Below the pieces are notes generated by a model. The model had not been told where the DNA came from. It worked only from the letters and a program-made list of their open reading frames with translations, and ran no database searches. From NCBI GenBank assembly GCA_029004715.1, contig JAQVYX010000012.1:1-32002 (forward strand): a stretch of 32,002 nucleotides of DNA, read 5' to 3'. The position numbers and the translations under genes were made by a program. Positions 23,260 through 30,218 of the stretch are shown here, piece by piece. The DNA is from Acidaminococcaceae bacterium (GTDB taxonomy: Bacteria > Bacillota > Negativicutes > Acidaminococcales > Acidaminococcaceae). The stretch's first letter is position 1; the number at the start of each line of letters is the position of its first letter.

Positions 23260-23303
23260 TTTAAATCTCCTTTTATCATATGCTTTTTATAATGAGCTTC
23301 TTT

Positions 23304-23343
23304 ATATAGTATACACTATATCATATTTATACGCTATATTCAA
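23304..23343 (-). promoter_or_regulatory. ppsA promoter with CcpN-like operator candidate
   Basis: Minus strand: TTGAAT (23338-23343), 17-bp spacer, TATAGT (23315-23320). The near-palindrome ATATAGTGTATACTATAT (minus strand; 23304-23321) covers the -10 and start site. It shares the core AGTATA/TATACT with the palindrome upstream of the CcpN-like gene. Confidence 0.7.
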
Positions 23344-23371
23344 TAATAAAATCTAGAAATCTTGGATATAA

Positions 23372-25429
23372 TCAGAGAACTATAAGACTTAAATCTCCTA
23401 CAATATTGGCAAGCTCTTTAACCTGTCCCAGTAAAGCTAAACGGTTGTTTTTTATATTTTCATCTTTGTCCATAACCATGACCGCTTCAAAAAAATTATT
23501 TACAGGAGCAGCTAATTGGTCACCTTGTTGCAAAATTTTAGCATAATCATATTTAATGAGTGCAGGAATAGCTTCTTTGTTTAACCGCATTAAGATTTCA
23601 TGCAATTCGTTTTCCACCGGGTCTGTAAATAAGACTCTGCTAATAGCAGCCTCGCTCACTGCGTGCTTGCAAATGTTGTCTACCCGCGTAAAGGCTTGAA
23701 TACTAATTACTGCTGCCGGAGTAGTAACATAGTCGGCCAAGGCTTTTGCCCTAGCAAATAAGTCAACTAGGTCGTCATTAGTCTTGTCAGCTAAAACCGC
23801 ATCTACTACATCGTAACGTATTCCACTATCTAACAGCATATTTTTAACTCTCTGTAAGAAAAATTCTTGTAATTGCGGAACTAATTTTTTAATATTTTCT
23901 AGAGAAACATTAAGCAATTCCAACGCCTCTGCCAAGGTCTTTTTTAATGAAAAATGATAATTAGCATCAAGGGCAATATTAACTACCCCTAGTGCTTGTC
24001 TACGCAAGGCATAAGGATCTTGTGAACCGCTGGGTGCTTTACCTCTGCTAAAAGTAGCCACTATATTATCAATTTTATCAGCGATACCTATGAGACGGCC
24101 TAAATCACTTTTCGGTAATTCATCTCCTGCGAATCGCGGTAAATAATGTTCATAAATAGCCGTCGCCACTTCCGGTTGTTCGCCATCTAAAAGCGCATAT
24201 TCACGCCCCATAACACCTTGCAGTTCGGTAAACTCTGTAACCATGCCTGTAACAAGATCCGCCTTAGATAGCAAGGCTGCTTTTGTTAGGGCTTGCATAT
24301 CCACTGCTACCGCAATTTCTTCCTGTAATTTAGTCGCTAAGGTATCTAAGCGCATGGTTTTATCGAACATATTACCTAAACCGTGTTGAAAAGCTAGCGT
24401 TTTAAGTGAGTCGCGGTGTGTGGCAAGAGATTTTTCTCTGTCTAAGTCGAAGAAGAACTCCGCATCACTAAGACGTGCCCTTAGCACTCTTTCATTACCA
24501 CGTGCTACGATATCCAAATTTTTGTCGTCACCATTACGCACGGTAATAAATTTAGCCAATAACTTTCCTTCTGGGGATAGTACTGGGAAATACCTTTGAT
24601 GATCACGCATGGGTGTGATTACTGCTTCTTTAGGAAGTTGCAAGTATTTATCATCGAAATGTCCACACAAAGCAGTTGGATACTCTACCAAATACAAGAC
24701 TTCTTCCAATAAATCTGCATCAATAGCAACTACCCCTTTTTCTACTTTCCCCAAATTAACTATCTGTTCTCTAATCATGTCGCGGCGTTTATCTTGATCC
24801 ACTACTACAAAATTATCAAATAATACCTGCTCATAATCGGCAGCAGTAGGAATAACAACTGCCCCCTTACTTAAAAAACGGTGTCCCATAGTTTTATTTC
24901 CTGATTGTACGCCTGTAATTTCCAACGGAATTACTTTGTTGCCCAATAAAGCAACCAGCCATCTAATAGGACGCACAAAACGAAAATCATAATCTGCCCA
25001 CCGCATATTTTTAGGAAAAGCAAGGGAATGTATAATATCCATAAGCATAGCTGGTAAAAGCTCGCTTACCACTTGTCCTTGTAAATGTTTTACAGCATAG
25101 ACATATTCACCACGAACTTCTAAGCTCTTCACATCAACGCCTTGCCCACGAGCAAAGCCTATAGCCGCCTTTGAAGGTGCACCTTCAGACCCAAAAGCGA
25201 TTTTAACCGAAGGGCCTTTACTTTCCACCATAGAATCAGTTTGGGTATCAGCAACTCCATTAGCAATAAAGGCCATACGCCTTGGAGTACCATAAACTCT
25301 CACAGAATTAAAAGGAATACGTAACTCTTGCATTTTATTTTCTGCCATAGTTTTTAATTGTGCCAAAATATCCGGCATGAATTTAGCAGGTATTTCTTCA
25401 GTTCCTATTTCAAATAATAAAGTTTTCAT
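23372..25429 (-). CDS. glyS: Glycyl-tRNA synthetase beta subunit
   Basis: The 685-aa beta chain of the bacterial alpha2beta2 glycyl-tRNA synthetase, which binds tRNA. It starts with the invariant LLFEIGTEEIPAKFM and continues with VRVYGTPRRMAF, MRWADYDFRFVRPIRWLVAL and ITPMRDHQRYFPV. An HD-like core and a C-terminal anticodon-binding domain (FTRVDNICKH, PVENELHE) follow. The ATG shares one base with the glyQ stop (TAATG), so the two subunits are translationally coupled. No obvious terminator lies between it and the ppsA promoter. Confidence 0.97.
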   Translation of the reverse strand: MKTLLFEIGTEEIPAKFMPDILAQLKTMAENKMQELRIPFNSVRVYGTPRRMAFIANGVADTQTDSMVESKGPSVKIAFGSEGAPSKAAIGFARGQGVDVKSLEVRGEYVYAVKHLQGQVVSELLPAMLMDIIHSLAFPKNMRWADYDFRFVRPIRWLVALLGNKVIPLEITGVQSGNKTMGHRFLSKGAVVIPTAADYEQVLFDNFVVVDQDKRRDMIREQIVNLGKVEKGVVAIDADLLEEVLYLVEYPTALCGHFDDKYLQLPKEAVITPMRDHQRYFPVLSPEGKLLAKFITVRNGDDKNLDIVARGNERVLRARLSDAEFFFDLDREKSLATHRDSLKTLAFQHGLGNMFDKTMRLDTLATKLQEEIAVAVDMQALTKAALLSKADLVTGMVTEFTELQGVMGREYALLDGEQPEVATAIYEHYLPRFAGDELPKSDLGRLIGIADKIDNIVATFSRGKAPSGSQDPYALRRQALGVVNIALDANYHFSLKKTLAEALELLNVSLENIKKLVPQLQEFFLQRVKNMLLDSGIRYDVVDAVLADKTNDDLVDLFARAKALADYVTTPAAVISIQAFTRVDNICKHAVSEAAISRVLFTDPVENELHEILMRLNKEAIPALIKYDYAKILQQGDQLAAPVNNFFEAVMVMDKDENIKNNRLALLGQVKELANIVGDLSLIVL

Positions 25430-26307
25430 TATTTTTTGCCCCCCTTTATAAGCGGATAGCCCAATTTTTCTCTTTGTTCAACATACGCAGCAGCACACAA
25501 CCTTGCCATAGCCCGCACGCGTCCAATAAACGCTGTGCGTTCACTTACACTGATGGCTCCTCTGGAATCTAGTAAATTAAAGGTATGTGAGCACTTTAAT
25601 ACATAATCATAGGCCGGGCGAATATTCCCGGTGGCAATAACTCTTTTAGCTTCCGCTTCATATTTGTTGAATAAATCAAATAAAAGATCAATATCTGCAA
25701 TTTGAAAATTATAAAAAGATTGTTCAACTTCATTTGTATGGAAAACATCCCCATACGTAATGCCATCGACCCATTCGATATCAAATACGTTTTCTACTCC
25801 TTGGATATACATAGCCAAACGTTCCAAACCGTAAGTTATTTCAACGGTAACAGGTTTTACGTCAATACTTCCTACTTGTTGGAAGTAAGTAAATTGAGTA
25901 ATTTCCATACCATCTAGCCAAACTTCCCAACCCAGTCCCCAAGCTCCCAAAGTAGGTGACTCCCAGTTATCTTCTACGAAACGAATATCATGTTCTTCTT
26001 GATGTATGCCCAATTTAGCCAAACTTTCCAGATATAACTCTTGAATGTTATCCGGTGACGGTTTTACAATTACCTGGAATTGATGATGTTGGAACAGTCT
26101 GTTAGGGTTATCTCCATAACGCCCATCAGCAGGGCGACGAGAAGGCTCTACGTAACATACACGCCATGGTTCTGGTCCTAGTACCCTTAAAAAGGTAGCT
26201 GGATTCATCGTTCCTGCGCCCTTTTCAATATCATAGGGTTGTGCCATAATACAATTTTGCCTACCCCAAAAGTCTTGAAGGGTCAAAATAATAGTCTGAA
26301 AATTCAT
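25429..26307 (-). CDS. glyQ: Glycyl-tRNA synthetase alpha subunit
   Basis: The 292-aa catalytic alpha chain charging tRNA-Gly. Class II signatures include [56 protein letters not shown] and [14 protein letters not shown] (each abbreviated from a contiguous conserved N-terminal block), with [18 protein letters not shown] and [13 protein letters not shown] further on. The start has AAGGAGGAG seven bases upstream. A glycine T-box leader precedes it, so expression should rise when tRNA-Gly is uncharged. Confidence 0.97.
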   Translation of the reverse strand: MNFQTIILTLQDFWGRQNCIMAQPYDIEKGAGTMNPATFLRVLGPEPWRVCYVEPSRRPADGRYGDNPNRLFQHHQFQVIVKPSPDNIQELYLESLAKLGIHQEEHDIRFVEDNWESPTLGAWGLGWEVWLDGMEITQFTYFQQVGSIDVKPVTVEITYGLERLAMYIQGVENVFDIEWVDGITYGDVFHTNEVEQSFYNFQIADIDLLFDLFNKYEAEAKRVIATGNIRPAYDYVLKCSHTFNLLDSRGAISVSERTAFIGRVRAMARLCAAAYVEQREKLGYPLIKGGKK

Positions 26308-26370
26308 AAATACTCCTCCTTAAAATATATCTTACAAGTTTTAAGCATAATTAAGCTCATAAGAAGGCAT

Positions 26371-26519
26371 AAAAAAAGCCCTCGTCCTTGTAATATAGAT
26401 CTAAACTATATTACAGGGACGAAAGCTTTTTAGCTCCGCGGTTCCACCCTGCTTGCCAGTAAACCTAGCCACTCTTATCTTACTAATTGCTCCCGGCTGC
26501 CATTCCGTTCATTGCTTAT
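26371..26519 (-). promoter_or_regulatory. Glycine T-box riboswitch with ultrashort Stem I, controlling glyQS
   Basis: Minus strand: the invariant T-box AGGGTGGAACCGCGG (26436-26450) precedes a strong terminator hairpin (26378-26424, TGTAATATAG/CTATATTACA core) ending in T7 (26371-26377). The specifier GGC (26499-26501) is followed by A and lies in an eight-base loop closed by CGG/CCG, with the kink-turn elements AATGA on its 5' side and GAGCAATT on its 3' side. The promoter at 26526-26554 puts the transcript start near 26519, leaving only about 18 bases before the specifier. The long distal part of Stem I that reads the tRNA elbow in ordinary glyQS T-boxes is therefore absent. Confidence 0.92.
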
Positions 26520-26525
26520 ACAGAA

Positions 26526-26554
26526 AATATAACAAACTAAGCTGTATTTGTCAA
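26526..26554 (-). promoter_or_regulatory. glyQS promoter
   Basis: Minus strand: TTGACA (26549-26554), 17-bp spacer, TATATT (26526-26531). Confidence 0.85.
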
Positions 26555-26593
26555 ATCATTGGTTCACATTCTTTTTGAAATTTAGCCCTTTAT

Positions 26594-26728
26594 TTGTCAT
26601 ATATATGTTCTATACTTTAAACATAGTAAGAACCACCCCTTCTTACTATAATCTTCCCCATCAAATCATCATAAACAACTTCCTTTTAAGAAAAAACCCA
26701 TTTGCTTCCCCAAGCGAATGGTTTTTTT
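26594..26728 (+). ncRNA. Candidate C-rich small RNA, copy 1 (with promoter)
   Basis: Promoter-like TTGTCA (26594-26599), 16-bp spacer, TTTAAA (26616-26621), or TATACT at 26611-26616 as an alternative -10. The RNA would start at about 26623, where a 10-bp hairpin begins (ATAGTAAGAA/TTCTTACTAT, 26623-26649) presenting the loop CCACCCC. A linker with TCTTCCCCATC (26652-26662) and ACTTCCTTTT follows, then a terminator hairpin with loop CCCC (GCTTCCCCAAGC) and T7, ending near 26728. Length is about 106 nt. The plus strand is favoured because one stem position is a U-G wobble here but would be C-A on the other strand. Expression and function are unproven. Confidence 0.55.
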
Positions 26729-26765
26729 CTTGGGTTCACATTCTTTTCAAAATTTTGCCCTTTGT

Positions 26766-26900
26766 TTGTCATATATATGTTCTATACTTTAAACATAGTA
26801 AGAACCACCCCTTCTTACTATAATCTTCCCCATCAAATCATCATAAACAACTTCCTTTTGAGAAAGACCCATTTGCTTCCCCAAGCAAATGGGTTTTCTC
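26766..26900 (+). ncRNA. Candidate C-rich small RNA, copy 2 (with promoter)
   Basis: Same layout as copy 1: TTGTCA (26766-26771), hairpin ATAGTAAGAA/TTCTTACTAT with CCACCCC loop (26795-26821), linker TCTTCCCCATC (26824-26834), and terminator hairpin ACCCATTTGCTT-CCCC-AAGCAAATGGGT followed by TTTCTC. Relative to copy 1, the terminator differs at two stem positions, and both changes turn a wobble or mismatch into a Watson-Crick pair, so the fold is kept or improved. The predicted transcript is about 103 nt. Confidence 0.55.
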
Positions 26901-26903
26901 TTT

Positions 26904-26950
26904 ACAAAAAACCTTCAACAGTTATAATACTACAACTATTGAAGGTTTTT
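26904..26950 (-). terminator. Terminator of the 159-aa hypothetical gene
   Basis: Minus strand: AAAAACCTTCAA, AGTT, a loop, AACT, TTGAAGGTTTTTTG. It overlaps the stop codon of the gene at 26949. The T tracts on both sides suggest it also stops any plus-strand read-through from the small-RNA repeats. Confidence 0.85.
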
Positions 26951-27428
26951 AAATTCCAAAGTAATCATATACCTGCTGCATTATGCTTTGAGCATTTTCC
27001 GAGCTAAGCCCGGTTCTTTGCGCCATTTTTACAATTCCCAGCATTTGTTCTTTAAGATATTTAGCAAAATGCTCTTTATCCATAGATAAGTTTTCGCCAT
27101 TACTTTCACCGGTAGAGCACTCCAAAATAGTCAAAAGTTTCAAAGTACCGGTTTGCTTCTCTGCTAAATAAAACATATAAGGAAACCTGGCATTGAGTTG
27201 TTGGACAAAATTTTTAATTAGTGGATCCTGCCAAATCTCCTGTTCAGTATAGCCATCAAAATAAAATGCGAATTTACCACAAAATTTTTTAGCAAATTCA
27301 ATATTTTCACCTACATACTGTAAAAGATCAAAATAACGCTGAGTTTTCTTAGTGGTTAATTCTTCTTTCGTAATTAAAAATTTTATGTATTCTTCATTTT
27401 CCAGATAACTTATAAATTTTTCATCCAT
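26949..27428 (-). CDS. Hypothetical protein, 159 aa
   Basis: I do not recognise this protein. It is soluble-looking and rich in charged and aromatic residues, with no signal peptide or membrane segment. Two features stand out: a Phe/Tyr-rich central part (FAKKFCGKFAFYFDGYTEQEIW, about 45-66, abbreviated; and LNARFPYMFYLAEK, about 78-91) and a helical C-terminus (KYLKEQMLGIVKMAQ...SIMQQVYDYFG). The likely ribosome site AGAGAGG is 13-14 bases before ATG, which is rather far. It follows the WYL regulator by 60 bases on the same strand and ends in a clear terminator, so it may close the membrane glycosyltransferase-WYL operon. Confidence 0.7.
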   Translation of the reverse strand: MDEKFISYLENEEYIKFLITKEELTTKKTQRYFDLLQYVGENIEFAKKFCGKFAFYFDGYTEQEIWQDPLIKNFVQQLNARFPYMFYLAEKQTGTLKLLTILECSTGESNGENLSMDKEHFAKYLKEQMLGIVKMAQRTGLSSENAQSIMQQVYDYFGI

Positions 27429-27488
27429 TTTCTAAACATCTACCTCTCTGAAATAAAGGTTTTTAGTTTCTGTGTACTCTAAATGCTT

Positions 27489-28472
27489 TTAGTATAATTT
27501 GCTTATATTACGAAGATAATCTTTAAACACTTTACCCACGGACTCAGGTGTCAGTATTTTAATTCCAGTGCCAAACTCCACTAACCAAGCAAAAAAAAGT
27601 TGGTTAACAACAAGGTCTACACTAATAGCAAAACCTAGACTGTCGCTTTTCTTTATTATAAGATCCTGTCCAAACCTGTCTATCATTGCTCCCGTCAAAG
27701 AATTATCGCAATAAAGGCAGACTTTTTGTACTTTCCCTGCATCCATGCCAAAATGTTTTTTTGTATGAATTGTAAGATCCAAACCTTGCTTCATTGTAGC
27801 AAAATCACAAGGTTTGTCTAAAATTGTTACTTCCGACATTTTATCAACTCTGTAATATTTAAAATCACGGGTTTCATTGCTATAAACTGCTAAATAATAC
27901 TTGTCATTATCCCAACACAAAACACAGGGGTTCACAACAAATTTGCCCGTATTTCTACGAACTTTTTCTTTTTTTTCTAAAATCCATTCCCAATAATTAA
28001 ATGCTACTTTCTTTTTTATCGCAATGGCTTTGTGTATTTTGTCTACGGCAGAATACACACTCGCATGCATATTTTCAATACGATTGCGTACTTGCACTCG
28101 TCTTTGTAACTCTTTTGCATTGTAGGTACAAGTTAAATGTTCCAACTTTTTAATAAGTTTAATACTTTTCTTCCTAGTAATAAACTTAGATGTTGCTACA
28201 ACATCTGCTAAAATTTTTAGTTCAGGCAACGCAAACTCTCTATTAGCTAAAAAATATTCATTAGAGCGTCCACGTCGACACTCTATATCCATACCAAACT
28301 TTTGCAAATCTACAATATCGTCATAAATACTTTTGCGTTCCGCTTTAATACCCAACGCAGCTAGCCGTAAAATTATTTCATTGACGGTGAGTGTATGATT
28401 TTCATTGGTAGCGTCCCACAGCAGCTTGCGGACATATAACAATTTTAGTTTTTGATTTTCTGATTTCGGCAT
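27489..28472 (-). CDS. WYL-domain transcriptional regulator
   Basis: A 327-aa helix-turn-helix regulator. The N-terminal HTH (about 1-85) includes LTVNEIILRLAALGIKAERKSIYDDI and LQKFGMDIECRRGRSNEYFL. A WYL domain (about 145-235) has KVAFNYWEWILEKKEKVRRN and NPCVLCWDNDKYYLAVYS, and a WCX-type C-terminal domain (about 240-325) follows. WYL proteins sense nucleic-acid or nucleotide ligands in several systems, including defence islands and DNA damage control, but no such effector is encoded here. Its start is two bases after the stop of the membrane glycosyltransferase gene, so the two are co-expressed. Target genes are unknown. Confidence 0.85.
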   Translation of the reverse strand: MPKSENQKLKLLYVRKLLWDATNENHTLTVNEIILRLAALGIKAERKSIYDDIVDLQKFGMDIECRRGRSNEYFLANREFALPELKILADVVATSKFITRKKSIKLIKKLEHLTCTYNAKELQRRVQVRNRIENMHASVYSAVDKIHKAIAIKKKVAFNYWEWILEKKEKVRRNTGKFVVNPCVLCWDNDKYYLAVYSNETRDFKYYRVDKMSEVTILDKPCDFATMKQGLDLTIHTKKHFGMDAGKVQKVCLYCDNSLTGAMIDRFGQDLIIKKSDSLGFAISVDLVVNQLFFAWLVEFGTGIKILTPESVGKVFKDYLRNISKLY

Positions 28473-28474
28473 TT

Positions 28475-30109
28475 TTATCCCTGCCTATTTTCTGTAAGAA
28501 CAACCCATTTATCGTTGAATTCATGCTTTTGCCAATGTCTAGGCATATTTTTTATAAATTCAGCGACGTCATCTTCATAAACAATAGCCGCTACATTTTT
28601 TATTTCTTCGGCTTTTTTATAAGTAGAAAAAGGCATGACATCCTTTACTGACCAACTATAGGCCTTGGGGATATAATCCGCTACTTCATTGGCTTCAATA
28701 AGTTTTACTATCCGCCTACCAGAGTAAAATACAGCTGAAGTAGGATACCGTCCTGAAGAGACTATATATGTATCTTCAGAAACTTGTTCTTTTAAATATA
28801 AGGCGGCAAAATAGGCCGAACGCAACCGTAAAAGGGGTTGACATATAACTTGAGCCGCTATGACATTAAAACAAAAACCCGCTATAGCAATCGCTGTTAC
28901 GGTTTTTAACCAGTTACCTCCACGCTTCCATATAGCAAAACAGCCAATAAAATAGATAAGAAAATAGCAAAGAGCCAAAATAAATATTTGCTGAACATTA
29001 TCCACTAAATCAGAGTTCCTACTTTTAATCCACTGGGCAGCTATGGTTAAAATGCCAAAGAAAAATAGATTATATGCCAAAACACCTTTAAATGCCAACC
29101 GTTCTTTTTGCTCTATAAAATATGCCGCTACTAAATACGCTAAAGGTAAAAATATTGGGTAGGTATAAGTTATATATTTTGTGGCCATATTTTGATAGAA
29201 AAAAAATATTACAAAAACCCAGAGCAATAAAAATTTTTCTCTTGCTGCCGGAGCTATCCACTTATGGGCTTTTCGCAAAGTATTCTTTAGCATGCCAGGC
29301 AAAAAACCAACCCAAGGGAAAAAAGCCAGCATATTTATTAGTAAATAATAATAAATTACATTGTCCTTGGGATGTTCTGAAACTGTAGCTCGCAAAAAGT
29401 TGTGCGTGCCTAAAAAGCTTCCTAGAAAATCCTGGTGCAAGTAAATCATGGTTATATACCAAGGGCCTGCTAGCACTAGAAATAATAGTGTACCACTAAC
29501 AAGCTTTGCTTTACGCAGCTCTTTCCAGTTGCGTTCCCACAAAAGAAATAGGACTATAACTAGCCCTGGCAGCAAGAACCCAATTGGTCCCTTTGTTAAT
29601 GTTGCCAAGGCAGAAAAAGCATAGGTTCCGTAATAATATTTTTTGTTAACACCTGAATAAGCCAAATAAAAAAACAGCAAGGTACCATTAAAGAAAAAAA
29701 ACAAGGCTCCATCGGTAAGTATGGATTTAGAAATTAAAAAGAATTGAATGGTCGTAAGTATAATAACTCCGCTGTAAAAACCCACTTTTTCTGAATATAG
29801 CTTTTTCCCACCCCATGTGGCTAATAATAAACCTAAAAGACCCGTAAGCGCAGGAAAAAATCGAGCTGCAAATTCCGTAAACCCAAAAAATTTAAACCCT
29901 AAAGCAATCATCCAATACACAAAAATGGGTTTATCATACCAAAAACGACCATAAATTTGTGGTGATATCCAGTTACCACTTAGAACCATCTCTTTGGCAG
30001 TAAGAGAATAATTGGACTCAACACTATCTGTAATAAGTAATGAACTATTTAAAAAGAATACTAGGAATATAGCAGCAGCCCAAAATATGAGCCAACTTTT
30101 TTTAGACAT
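28475..30109 (-). CDS. ArnT/PMT-like membrane glycosyltransferase
   Basis: A 544-aa integral membrane GT-C enzyme that would move a sugar from a polyprenyl-phosphate carrier to an acceptor (lipid A, protein or wall polymer) on the outer face. About 11-13 hydrophobic helices are followed by a soluble C-terminal part (about 435-544). The first extracytoplasmic loop has acidic DSVESNYSLTAKEML-like residues and the YDKPIFVYW motif typical of ArnT/PMT proteins. ATG 30107-30109 is set by GGAGGG; an upstream in-frame TTG is rejected. A short inverted repeat (30121-30149) lies right against the ribosome site. The GtrB-like enzyme at 1366-2298 could supply its lipid-linked sugar, but they are 26 kb apart. 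Confidence 0.82.
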   Translation of the reverse strand: MSKKSWLIFWAAAIFLVFFLNSSLLITDSVESNYSLTAKEMVLSGNWISPQIYGRFWYDKPIFVYWMIALGFKFFGFTEFAARFFPALTGLLGLLLATWGGKKLYSEKVGFYSGVIILTTIQFFLISKSILTDGALFFFFNGTLLFFYLAYSGVNKKYYYGTYAFSALATLTKGPIGFLLPGLVIVLFLLWERNWKELRKAKLVSGTLLFLVLAGPWYITMIYLHQDFLGSFLGTHNFLRATVSEHPKDNVIYYYLLINMLAFFPWVGFLPGMLKNTLRKAHKWIAPAAREKFLLLWVFVIFFFYQNMATKYITYTYPIFLPLAYLVAAYFIEQKERLAFKGVLAYNLFFFGILTIAAQWIKSRNSDLVDNVQQIFILALCYFLIYFIGCFAIWKRGGNWLKTVTAIAIAGFCFNVIAAQVICQPLLRLRSAYFAALYLKEQVSEDTYIVSSGRYPTSAVFYSGRRIVKLIEANEVADYIPKAYSWSVKDVMPFSTYKKAEEIKNVAAIVYEDDVAEFIKNMPRHWQKHEFNDKWVVLTENRQG

Positions 30110-30120
30110 AAATCCCTCCG

Positions 30121-30149
30121 GCAAAGATATGCTGAAAAATCATCTTTGC
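30121..30149 (-). repeat. Inverted repeat next to the glycosyltransferase ribosome site
   Basis: GCAAAGAT (30121-30128) and ATCTTTGC (30142-30149) form an 8-bp stem with a 13-base loop in the mRNA leader; the ribosome site GGAGGG follows two to three bases later. No T tract follows, so it is not a terminator. Confidence 0.6.
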
Positions 30150-30218
30150 AATATGATATCATAAATAGAGGCTGTATTAAAGTAATTTTCCTCTTTGCCG
30201 TAATATTTCATTTATGCA

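Larger units (their letters stand above)
26560..26900 (+). repeat. Two tandem 172-bp direct repeats
   Basis: Copy 1 runs from about 26560 to 26728 and copy 2 from about 26732 to 26900; matching points are 172 bases apart (for example the ATAGTAAGAA arms at 26623 and 26795). The central part, from TTTGTCATATAT to CTTCCTTTT (about 95 bases), is identical, while the flanks differ at several bases. Each unit holds a promoter-like element, a hairpin, a C-rich linker and a terminator (see the two ncRNA entries). No transposase, target duplication or regular spacer pattern is present. Confidence 0.95.

Noticed and set aside
26617-26661. A 14-codon minus-strand ORF (MGKIIVRRGGSYYV) within each 172-bp repeat
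   Set aside because: It has no ribosome site at useful distance, and the two copies are identical, so coding constraint cannot be judged. The terminator-stem differences favour plus-strand RNA function. It remains a weak alternative.
26560-26900. Tandem repeat as a CRISPR array or insertion-sequence remnant
   Set aside because: There are only two long units with no spacers, no cas genes, no terminal inverted repeats and no transposase.
26548-27007. Plus-strand ORFs of 91 and 101 codons across the tandem repeats
   Set aside because: They repeat the same low-complexity Phe/Tyr-rich translation because of the DNA repeat, lack ribosome sites and pass through terminator hairpins.
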